Part shown: positions 1 to 5,169 of the stretch, piece after piece
Numbering within the stretch: the first letter of the stretch is position 1
How the letters are laid out: each line of letters starts with the position of its first letter
From: Actinomycetota bacterium
GTDB taxonomy: Bacteria > Actinomycetota > Acidimicrobiia > IMCC26256 > PALSA-610
Length of the DNA: 5,169 nucleotides
Direction of reading: 5' to 3'
NCBI GenBank assembly: GCA_030839105.1
Contig: JAUZEI010000217.1
Coordinates: 1 to 5,169 of the forward strand
Notes under the pieces: generated by a model
Databases searched by the model: none
What the model was told of the DNA's origin: nothing
What the model saw: the letters and a program-made list of their open reading frames with translations, nothing else
Position numbers and translations under genes: made by a program

Positions 1-410
1 AAGCCGAAAGTCGCGACCTGGTCGCGCTCGCCGGGCCGCCCGCCTTCCCGGACGGCGCGCATCGGGGCCGGATCTCGGTCGCGCCCGGTGCGGTGCGCGC
101 TTGCGGCGCGGCGCTGTCGGGCACTTCGTCCGAGAGTGCTTCCGCGTCGAGCAAATTGCGGTGGTGCGCGGAGCTGGGCGTCGGCACGATTCACGTCGCC
201 GCCGACGATGCCGGTGCGCTCGCGCGCGCCCGTTCGATCGCGCACGCGCACGATGGCTGGATGCTCCGGGAAGCGGGCGGCTCCTCCGACGACGACGGGT
301 ACTGCTGCCCGCTGCCGAACGCGGCCCTCATGCGAAGGGTGAAGGACGCGTTCGACCCCGACGGACGCCTGAACCGGGGTCGATTGCCGTTGGGCGCGGT
401 GCTCGCGTGA
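1..410 (+). CDS. glcE: Glycolate oxidase FAD-binding subunit GlcE-like, C-terminal part (5' end outside window)
   Basis: Partial gene. The reading frame (first full codon at base 3) is open from the window edge to the TGA at 408-410, giving 135 visible residues. Visible features are a region ending GWMLREAGG, then PLPNAALMRRVKDAFDPDGR and LNRGRLPLG. This matches the tail of FAD-linked oxidases of the GlcD/GlcE type, which normally end in a lysine-containing helix, then DP.G.LNPGR; here the usual NPGR reads NRGR. The short tail without a large FAD-oxidase C-terminal domain, and the position directly before a GlcF gene, favour GlcE over GlcD. In the known complex GlcE works with GlcD and GlcF to oxidise glycolate to glyoxylate, passing electrons to the membrane quinone pool. 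The FAD-binding N-terminal domain lies outside the window, so the substrate (glycolate, lactate or another 2-hydroxyacid) is not proven. Confidence 0.8.
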   Translation, partial: AESRDLVALAGPPAFPDGAHRGRISVAPGAVRACGAALSGTSSESASASSKLRWCAELGVGTIHVAADDAGALARARSIAHAHDGWMLREAGGSSDDDGYCCPLPNAALMRRVKDAFDPDGRLNRGRLPLGAVLA

Positions 411-1579
411 GCGGGCCACTGCGGCTCGATCCCGACACGCTCAATGCGTGCGTGTCGTGCGGATTGTGCCTGCCGCACTGTCCGACCTACCGGGTGACGG
501 GGCGCGAGATCGCGTCGCCCCGCGGCCGCATCGCGGCCATGCGCGCGGTCGAGGCGGGCACGGCGCCGATCGACGCCGAGTTCCGGGCCGCGATGGAGGA
601 ATGCGTCTCCTGCCGCGGTTGCGAGCCCGCGTGCCCGTCGGGTGTGCAGTTCGGATCGTTGATGCAGGGAACGCGGGCGGCGCTGCCTGCGCCTCCTTCC
701 CGCCGACGGCGGTTGGCGGAACAGCTGGGCTACCGGGTCGCCCTCCCTCACCACTGGCTCCTGCTCGCGACCACGTGGTTCGCCTGGCTCGGCCAGAAAT
801 TGCACCTCGTGCCGACGCGCCTCGGGCTGCCGCGCCTCTCGGCTCGGTCGATCTTCCGGCCCCTCGCCGTACCGGTCGGGGGCGCGCCCGACGCGTGGCT
901 GTTCACGGGCTGCGTCATGGACGCGTGGTTGCGCGACACCCACCGATCGGCGGCGCGCGTCATGGCCGCGACCGGAGCCGCCGTGTCCCGGCCACCCGCG
1001 AGCGCCGCGTGCTGTGGCGCGCTGCATCTCCACGCGGGTCGCGAGCACGAAGCGCGCACTCTGGCGCGGCGCGTGATCGCGTCGATGCCGGGCGACGCCC
1101 CGGTCGTCGTCGACAGTGCGGGTTGTGGCGCGGCGATGAAGGAGTACGGCGTGCTGCTCGACACCCTCGCGGCACGCGCGTTCAGCGCGCGCGTTGTCGA
1201 CTTCTCGGAGTGGCTTGCCGGGCGGACGCTGCCGAACATGCGCACCACCGGGGTGACGGTCGTCGTCCAGGACCCGTGTCACCTCCGGCACGTCCAGAAA
1301 GTGCACGGCGCGGTCCGTCGGGTTCTCGCTCCTGCGTACGAGCTCGTCGAGACGGCGGACGACGGGCTGTGCTGTGGCGCCGGCGGCGCGTACTCGGCGT
1401 TGCAGCCGGAGCTCTCCCGACGGATTCTCACGCGCAAGCTCGACGCGTTGCGCAGCGCGGCGGGCGGCGCCGACCCGATCGTCGCGTCGGCCAATCCCGG
1501 CTGCATGGTGCAGCTTCGCGGTGCCGGCATCGACGCCCGCCACCCCGCCGATCTGATCGCGGAGGTACTCGATGAATGA
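407..1579 (+). CDS. glcF: Glycolate oxidase iron-sulfur subunit GlcF-like
   Basis: Complete, 390 residues, close to the roughly 400 of known GlcF. Two ferredoxin-type 4Fe-4S motifs lie at the N-terminus: CVSCGLCLPHCP (C15, C18, C21, C25) and CVSCRGCEPACP (C66, C69, C72, C76). Two cysteine-rich CCG domains follow. The first runs from about 163 to 245, with LFTGC (C169), ACCG (C202-C203) and GCG (C240). The second runs from about 283 to 370, with DPCHL (C291), LCCGAGG (C322-C323) and NPGC (C366). All expected cysteines are present, so the protein looks functional. It should carry electrons from the FAD subunits GlcD/GlcE to a quinone or other acceptor at the membrane. The start is the GTG at 407, six codons before the conserved LDPDTLNAC; it overlaps the glcE stop as GTGA, so coupled translation is likely, and no strong Shine-Dalgarno is seen. 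The longer reading frame from 101 would overlap glcE heavily and is rejected. Related heterodisulfide-reductase-like or lactate-oxidation (LutA-type) proteins share the CCG domain, but the two N-terminal ferredoxin motifs favour GlcF. Confidence 0.92.
   Translation: MSGPLRLDPDTLNACVSCGLCLPHCPTYRVTGREIASPRGRIAAMRAVEAGTAPIDAEFRAAMEECVSCRGCEPACPSGVQFGSLMQGTRAALPAPPSRRRRLAEQLGYRVALPHHWLLLATTWFAWLGQKLHLVPTRLGLPRLSARSIFRPLAVPVGGAPDAWLFTGCVMDAWLRDTHRSAARVMAATGAAVSRPPASAACCGALHLHAGREHEARTLARRVIASMPGDAPVVVDSAGCGAAMKEYGVLLDTLAARAFSARVVDFSEWLAGRTLPNMRTTGVTVVVQDPCHLRHVQKVHGAVRRVLAPAYELVETADDGLCCGAGGAYSALQPELSRRILTRKLDALRSAAGGADPIVASANPGCMVQLRGAGIDARHPADLIAEVLDE
1561..1565 (+). promoter_or_regulatory. Shine-Dalgarno GGAGG for the 70-residue gene
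   Basis: GGAGG lies 6 nt before the ATG at 1572, inside the last codons of glcF. It is the clearest ribosome binding site on the plus strand in this window, and it supports both the reality and the start of the small downstream gene. Confidence 0.75.
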
Positions 1580-1784
1580 CCGGCTCGAGCTCATTGCGGA
1601 GCGCCTGACAGCGATCGAGGAGGAGCTGCGCGACCTCGCCTACGACCGGCTCCGGGAGGTCGCCCGGTCACCGGACGACGACGCCGGTATCGCAGCCGCG
1701 GCCGAGGAGAAACGGTTGTTGCAGGCCCGCCGCGCGATCGCCAAGGCGATACGGGCCCTGGCGCCGGTCAATACCGACGACTAG
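1572..1784 (+). CDS. Small charged helical (coiled-coil-like) protein of unknown function
   Basis: Complete, 70 residues, not assigned to a family. The start ATG overlaps the end of glcF by 8 nt and follows a well-placed GGAGG. The sequence is rich in E, R, D, A and L. Hydrophobic residues at L5, I8, L12, I15, L19 and L22 have the 3-4 spacing of a coiled coil. A break near SPDDDAG (33-39) precedes a second likely helix (about 40-64) rich in A, R and K, so a helical hairpin that self-associates or binds a partner is plausible. There is no signal peptide, membrane segment, cysteine or metal motif. Its place between glcF and a sulfotransferase suggests co-expression. A role as an accessory or assembly protein for the oxidase is only a guess from position. 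It is in frame with the following sulfotransferase, separated by a TAG stop and four codons. Confidence 0.75.
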   Translation: MNDRLELIAERLTAIEEELRDLAYDRLREVARSPDDDAGIAAAAEEKRLLQARRAIAKAIRALAPVNTDD

Positions 1785-1796
1785 ACCTTCCGAACC

Positions 1797-2723
1797 GTGG
1801 AGGTCCGGAAATACCGATCGCTGGTGTTCGACAGCACGCGCTGGGAGGGCTTCGCGTTCCGGCCCGACGACATAGTGATCACCACGCCGCCGAAGTGCGG
1901 CACCACCTGGACGCAGATGATCTGCGCCCTCCTGGTCTTTCAGACCCCGGATCTCGATCGCTCGCTCGACCTGATCTCGCCTTGGCTCGACATGCTCACG
2001 CGCGACCTGGAATCTGTGCGCGCCGATCTCGACGCCCAGACCCACCGCCGATTCATCAAGACCCACACGCCCTACGACGGCCTGCCGCACGATCCCGACG
2101 TGACGTATATCTGCGTCGGCCGCGATCCCCGGGACGTTTTCCGCTCGTGGGATCACCACGCCGAGAACATGGATGTGATGGCCGTGATCGTCGCGCGCGA
2201 GAAGGCGGTCGGACTCGACGACGTCCTGGACCTGCTCGCGCAAGGGCCGCCTCCGCGCGCCGAGCACGAGATCGACCGTTTCTGGAACTGGGTCGACGAC
2301 ACGACGCCTCCGACGGAGTCGATGAACCTGCGCCAGACACTCCACCATCTGCAGACGTTCTGGGACATCCGGCAACAGCCCAACGTCGTCATGGTGCACT
2401 ACGACGACCTCCAGCGCGACCTCGAAGGCGAAATGTGCCGCTTGGCGGCGAGGCTCGGGATCGACGTGCGCGAGGACCTCTGGCCCGAACTGGTCGAGGC
2501 GGCGTCGTTCGAGAACATGCGCGCGCACGCCGACGTGATCGCGCCCGACACGACCCACGCGATATGGAACGACAACCGCAGCTTCTTCAATCGCGGTTGT
2601 ACGGGACAGTGGCGCGATCTGCTCGACGAGTCAGATCTCGATCGCTACCACCGTCGCGTGGCCGAGCTCGGAACGCCCGATCTCATCGCATGGGCTCACC
2701 AGGGCGCTACTCCGGTTCGTTGA
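1797..2723 (+). CDS. PAPS-dependent sulfotransferase (Sulfotransfer_1-like)
   Basis: Complete, 308 residues, the usual size for cytosolic-type sulfotransferases. The 5'-phosphosulfate loop is TPPKCGTTW at 30-38 (canonical form YPKSGTTW, so Ser is replaced by Cys34), with the conserved lysine K33. FIKTHTP at 86-92 carries H90, matching the catalytic base of the family. VGRDPRDVFRSW at 107-118 is the 3'-phosphate-binding motif (R109, S117). NRGCTGQW at 265-272 matches the C-terminal RKG..G.WK motif that closes over PAPS. It should transfer sulfate from PAPS to a hydroxyl or amine of a small molecule in the cytoplasm. The acceptor cannot be read from sequence. There is no signal peptide or membrane segment. 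The GTG start at 1797 is the first in-frame start after an in-frame TAG (1782-1784). It has no visible Shine-Dalgarno and lies 12 nt after the previous stop, so reinitiation is likely. The start is less certain than the gene. Its 3' end overlaps the convergent LOG gene by 17 nt. Confidence 0.92.
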   Translation: MEVRKYRSLVFDSTRWEGFAFRPDDIVITTPPKCGTTWTQMICALLVFQTPDLDRSLDLISPWLDMLTRDLESVRADLDAQTHRRFIKTHTPYDGLPHDPDVTYICVGRDPRDVFRSWDHHAENMDVMAVIVAREKAVGLDDVLDLLAQGPPPRAEHEIDRFWNWVDDTTPPTESMNLRQTLHHLQTFWDIRQQPNVVMVHYDDLQRDLEGEMCRLAARLGIDVREDLWPELVEAASFENMRAHADVIAPDTTHAIWNDNRSFFNRGCTGQWRDLLDESDLDRYHRRVAELGTPDLIAWAHQGATPVR

Positions 2724-3744
2724 GCCGGTCGATCAGCACCCGTAGGCGCGAGTAGGAGCGCCGGTCGAAGCGCATGCGAATACGGGGCAGCTCCGGGAGG
2801 TCGTCGTCGGCGATCTCGGCCTTCGACGCCATCGCGGGCTCGATCTGACCGCTCACCACGATGTCGGCGAATTCGATGTTGAGGGCCGCGATGCGCTCCG
2901 GTGAGGGGAGCGACTGCATGCGCAGGACGAGATTGCCTTCGACGAACCTCAGTGAGTGGTAGTTGCGGTAGAAGCCGGTGATCTCGTCGAGTGCCACCGA
3001 AGCGTCGTCGGTGATCTTCACGAGGTGCAGGTCCTCGGGCGAGATGTAGCCCCGCGCGCGCAACTCGCGCTCGACGAACTGGAGCCAGCTCAGCCAGAAC
3101 GTACCGCCGGGAACATCGAGCAGGATGATCGGCGCGGGCGGCGCCTTTCCCGTCTGGACCAGCGTGAGGAGCTCGAAGCCCTCGTCGAGGGTGCCGAAGC
3201 CGCCGGGCAACAACACGAAGGCGTGGGACTCCTTGACGAAGGTCACCTTGCGCGTGAAGAAATAACGGAAGTTGACGAGCTTCGGATCGTCGGCGAGGAA
3301 CTGCGTCGTCGCCGCCTCGAACGGGAGCCGGATGCTCACGCCGAAGGAGTTCGCGGCCCCGGCGCCCTCGATGCCGGCTTCCATGATCCCCGGACCTGCC
3401 CCGGTGATCACCATCCAGTCGGCGTCGGCAAGCTCGCGTGCCAGCGCCGCGGCCTGCTCATACAGCGGATCGTCGCGACGGGTGCGGGCCGAGCCGAAGA
3501 TCGCGGCCTTGCGCGCGGCGCGGTACGGCTCGAACGCTGCGAACGCGTAGCGCATCTCCTTGAGCGCAGCGTTGGCGATCTTGAGGTCGCCGCGCGTCGC
3601 GCGGTCGCGTGCGAGTCGCACGGCCGAGACGATGAGCTCGAATACGAGGTCGGCGTCGTGGACGTCGCCGACCTTCGTGAGGAGATCGTCGATCTCCTGG
3701 TCGATTTCGGGATCGCCGGTGCGATACCGGGGGAGTCGAGCCAC
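2707..3744 (-). CDS. LOG-family Rossmann-fold protein (TIGR00730/lysine-decarboxylase-like), likely nucleotide phosphoribohydrolase
   Basis: Complete, 345 residues. The core runs from about 78 to 260: IFGSAR at 82-87, TGAGPGIMEAG at 114-124, FTRKVTFVKES at 163-173, then the family signature PGGFGTLDE at 180-188. Proteins with PGG.GT..E and the upstream arginine/lysine pair include the cytokinin-activating LOG enzymes, which release the base from nucleoside 5'-monophosphates, and PpnN-type nucleosidases. They were long mislabelled lysine decarboxylases. This one is longer than the classical LOG of about 200 residues, with an N-terminal helical region (about 1-75) and a C-terminal extension (about 261-345). 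The natural substrate is therefore unsure. The GTG start at 3744 lies 16 nt after the kinase stop, so the gene is probably co-transcribed with it. A GAGGAG lies 12 nt upstream, longer than ideal. Confidence 0.88.
   Translation of the reverse strand: MARLPRYRTGDPEIDQEIDDLLTKVGDVHDADLVFELIVSAVRLARDRATRGDLKIANAALKEMRYAFAAFEPYRAARKAAIFGSARTRRDDPLYEQAAALARELADADWMVITGAGPGIMEAGIEGAGAANSFGVSIRLPFEAATTQFLADDPKLVNFRYFFTRKVTFVKESHAFVLLPGGFGTLDEGFELLTLVQTGKAPPAPIILLDVPGGTFWLSWLQFVERELRARGYISPEDLHLVKITDDASVALDEITGFYRNYHSLRFVEGNLVLRMQSLPSPERIAALNIEFADIVVSGQIEPAMASKAEIADDDLPELPRIRMRFDRRSYSRLRVLIDRLNEPE
2712..2728 (+). terminator. Possible short hairpin at the convergent gene ends
   Basis: CCGGTTC and GAGCCGG can pair as a 7-bp stem (one G-U) around a 3-nt loop, across the sulfotransferase stop and inside the end of the LOG gene. 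In the minus-strand transcript one pair becomes a C-A mismatch, so the hairpin is better on the plus strand. There is no T-tract on either side, so it is not a classical intrinsic terminator. It is the only candidate structure where both operons must end, or else read into each other. Confidence 0.25.
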
Positions 3745-3756
3745 CGGTGGGCCAGT

Positions 3757-3762
3757 CTCCTC
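3757..3762 (-). promoter_or_regulatory. Possible Shine-Dalgarno GAGGAG for the LOG gene
   Basis: GAGGAG on the minus strand overlaps the stop codon of the kinase gene and lies 12 nt before the GTG start at 3744. The spacing is long but within a tolerable range. No closer purine-rich site is seen. Confidence 0.4.
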
Positions 3763-4747
3763 AGTCGCCGAGCAGGGATCGGGCGGCGTCGGCGAGCGAG
3801 ACCTCCGGACGCGCGCCCAGATGTGAGATCACCTCGGACGCGGCGAACGACGCCAGCCGGCCACACGTGGCGAGCGGCTTCCCGTGCGTGAAGCCGTAGA
3901 GGAAACCGGCTGCGAAGAGGTCGCCGGCACCCGTGGTGTCGACCACGTCGGCCGGGTACGCGTCGATGACGTGCGTGTCGTCACCCGCGACCACGACGGA
4001 GCCGCTCGCGCCGCGCGTCAGCGCCGCGATGTCGCAGTGCCCACGCACGCGGTGCAAGGCTTCGTCGAAGGTCTCCACCTCGTAGAGCATCGTGATCTCA
4101 TGCTCGTTCGCGAAGAGAATGTCGATGTGCCCCTCGATCAGGTCGAGGAACTCCTCCCGGTGCCGCTCGACGCAGAAGGGGTCCGAGAGCGTGAGCGCAA
4201 CGCGTTGGTCGGCCCGGTGCGCGATCGAGGCCGCGCGCCGGACGGCCTGCTTCGCCGCAGGTGGGTCCCAGACGTACCCCTCGAGGTAGGTGACGGCCGA
4301 GCTCGCGACCAGCGCCTCGTCGATGTAGCTCTCGTCGAGCTCGGCGCCCGCTCCCAGGAAGGTGCACATCGTGCGCTGCGCGTCGGGCGTGACGATTACG
4401 AGGCAACGCCCGGTCGGCGAGCCAGTCGTGGCCAGCGGCGTGTCGAAGTGCACGCCGACGCTGCGCAGATCGTGCGAGAAGACCTTGCCGAACGCGTCGT
4501 CGGAGACGCGACCGATGTACGCGGCGTTACCGCCGAACGATGCGACCCCCGCTGCGGTGTTCGCGGCGGACCCGCCCGAGATCTCGATCGCGGGTCCCAT
4601 CTCCGCGTAGATCTGGTCCGAACGGGCGGCGTCGACCATGGTCATCGCGCCGGGCTCGACCGCGGTGCGCGCGACGAAGTCGTCGTCGGCGTGCACCAGC
4701 ACGTCGACCAAGGCGTTGCCCAACGTCAACACGTCGAACCGACTCAC
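3761..4747 (-). CDS. PfkB-family carbohydrate/nucleoside kinase, adenosine-kinase-like
   Basis: Complete, 328 residues, typical for the ribokinase/PfkB superfamily. It opens with a substrate-side beta strand, VLTLGNALVDVLV (6-18). PfkB signature 1 follows as SGGSAANTAAGVASFGG (57-73) plus YIGRVSDDAFG (77-87). The ATP-site signature 2, DTTGAGDLFAAGFLYG, lies at 270-285 with the catalytic base D276 and the anion hole GAGD. FANEHE at 212-217 corresponds to the conserved N..E motif of the family. The ALVDVLV start and the EGYVWDPP (156-163) segment resemble adenosine-kinase-like members, but sugar kinases share this fold, so the substrate stays open. The GTG start at 4747 overlaps the upstream stop as GTGA, with GGGAG 7 nt before it. 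A start further upstream (to 5032) would run through the FO-synthase gene in another frame and add low-complexity arginine-rich sequence, so it is rejected. The downstream LOG gene suggests a shared nucleotide-salvage role, by inference only. Confidence 0.92.
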   Translation of the reverse strand: MSRFDVLTLGNALVDVLVHADDDFVARTAVEPGAMTMVDAARSDQIYAEMGPAIEISGGSAANTAAGVASFGGNAAYIGRVSDDAFGKVFSHDLRSVGVHFDTPLATTGSPTGRCLVIVTPDAQRTMCTFLGAGAELDESYIDEALVASSAVTYLEGYVWDPPAAKQAVRRAASIAHRADQRVALTLSDPFCVERHREEFLDLIEGHIDILFANEHEITMLYEVETFDEALHRVRGHCDIAALTRGASGSVVVAGDDTHVIDAYPADVVDTTGAGDLFAAGFLYGFTHGKPLATCGRLASFAASEVISHLGARPEVSLADAARSLLGD

Positions 4748-5169
4748 TGCTTCGCTCCCATGGTGAGCTCGACCGACTGCGCCTCGACGGGATGTTCCTC
4801 GACCGGCCGCAGGCGCCGACCGATCGTCTGGGTGCGGCCGTAGAGCGTCGTGCGCTGCACGAGCGTGCGCCCGATCGGTTCCACGATCGACCGGAACTCG
4901 GCTTCGTCGAGCTCCTGGCCGTGACTGGCGCCGGCCGCACGCGAAATGTTCTCGTCCATGAGCGTTCCACCGAGGTCGTTGGCGCCCGCCTGGAGAATCT
5001 GGCGCGTGCCGCGGATGCCGCACTTCACCCACGATGCCTGCACGTTGGGAATCGTGTCGCGATACGCGATGCGACCCACCGCGTGCATCAGGAGCACCTC
5101 GCGGAAGGTCGGGCCCCGTCGGGCCTTGCCCTGGATGAAGATCGGGGTGGCCATGTGTACGAAGGGGAG
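4744..5169 (-). CDS. FO synthase CofH domain (CofH or C-terminal half of FbiC), C-terminal part (5' end outside window)
   Basis: Partial gene, 141 visible residues, open to the right window edge. It reads LPFVHMATPIF, then GKARRGPTFREVLLMHAVGR (14-33), IPNVQASWVK (40-49), AGANDLGGTLMDENISRAAG (61-80) and a tail with QRTTLYG (105-111). These match the C-terminal region of CofH. That radical-SAM enzyme works with CofG to build 7,8-didemethyl-8-hydroxy-5-deazariboflavin (FO), the chromophore precursor of coenzyme F420, from 5-amino-6-ribitylaminouracil and tyrosine. The radical-SAM cysteine motif lies further upstream, outside the window. Whether this is a stand-alone CofH or a fused FbiC cannot be seen. 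About 30 residues follow TTLYG (111-141). The related menaquinone enzymes MqnE/MqnC share part of the fold, but GANDLGGTLM.E.ISRAAG favours CofH. The stop at 4744-4746 overlaps the kinase start. Confidence 0.88.
   Translation of the reverse strand, partial: LPFVHMATPIFIQGKARRGPTFREVLLMHAVGRIAYRDTIPNVQASWVKCGIRGTRQILQAGANDLGGTLMDENISRAAGASHGQELDEAEFRSIVEPIGRTLVQRTTLYGRTQTIGRRLRPVEEHPVEAQSVELTMGAKQ
4755..4759 (-). promoter_or_regulatory. Shine-Dalgarno GGGAG for the PfkB kinase
   Basis: GGGAG on the minus strand lies 7 nt before the GTG at 4747, within the last codons of the FO-synthase gene. It decides the kinase start over longer upstream frames. Confidence 0.7.

Noticed and set aside
101..406. 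N-terminal extension of GlcF to a 492-residue protein
   Set aside because: It overlaps glcE in another frame and is arginine-rich without motifs. Known GlcF proteins begin shortly before the first 4Fe-4S motif.
448..1575. Plus-strand 375-codon frame inside glcF
   Set aside because: Frame-shifted shadow of glcF with arginine-rich composition and no motifs.
191..1594. Long minus-strand open frame (467 codons) opposite glcE/glcF
   Set aside because: It is arginine-rich, low-complexity and without motifs. It lies opposite two well-supported genes and is an expected GC-rich shadow.
1785..1796. Promoter between the small protein and the sulfotransferase
   Set aside because: Only 12 nt of spacer, with no -10/-35-like elements visible; read-through transcription is simpler.
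1668..2558. Minus-strand open frame (296 codons) opposite the sulfotransferase
   Set aside because: No family motifs, many His/Arg/Val-rich runs, and fully covered by a sulfotransferase with all its diagnostic motifs.
2956..4843. Two plus-strand open frames (2956-3891 and 3884-4843) opposite the LOG and kinase genes
   Set aside because: Both mirror strongly supported minus-strand genes, show no domain and have composition typical of antisense frames.
4748..5032. N-terminal extension of the PfkB kinase to a 423-residue protein
   Set aside because: The added 95 residues are arginine/proline-rich noise overlapping the FO-synthase gene. The GTG at 4747 with GGGAG fits the family N-terminus.

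Overview
The window is GC-rich throughout and almost entirely coding. It reads as a chromosomal piece of a high-GC actinomycete-like bacterium, possibly in or near the Acidimicrobiia. The grounds are GTG start codons at four of the five visible starts, GTGA stop/start overlaps, very short spacers, and the C-terminus of a deazaflavin (F420 precursor) FO synthase, a pathway typical of Actinomycetota. The lineage is an inference from gene content, not a phylogenetic result.

Left half, plus strand (about 1-2723): an apparent operon. It opens with the C-terminal end of a GlcE-type FAD-binding subunit of a glycolate-oxidase-like enzyme, cut by the window edge. This overlaps by 4 nt a complete GlcF-type iron-sulfur subunit with two 4Fe-4S motifs and two cysteine-rich CCG domains. 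GlcF overlaps by 8 nt a 70-residue charged helical protein of unknown function that has a good Shine-Dalgarno. After 12 nt comes a complete PAPS-dependent sulfotransferase, which lies in the same reading frame as the small protein. GlcE and GlcF would act together in FAD/Fe-S oxidation of a 2-hydroxyacid. The small protein and the sulfotransferase have no evident biochemical link to that step.

Right half, minus strand (5169 down to 2707): a second apparent operon, read right to left. It contains the C-terminal part of CofH or FbiC (FO synthase, cut by the right edge), a complete PfkB-family sugar/nucleoside kinase (GTGA overlap), and a complete LOG-family Rossmann protein (16-nt gap). A kinase of adenosine-kinase type followed by a likely nucleotide phosphoribohydrolase suggests nucleoside/nucleotide salvage, but neither substrate is fixed by sequence.

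The two operons converge. The sulfotransferase and LOG genes overlap tail to tail by 17 nt, and a short hairpin spans both stop codons. No intergenic stretch exceeds 16 nt, so no promoter, operator or riboswitch can sit in non-coding DNA here. I saw no tRNA, rRNA, CRISPR, IS element or obvious repeat. I found no clearly new system. The least explained element is the small helical protein between glcF and the sulfotransferase.
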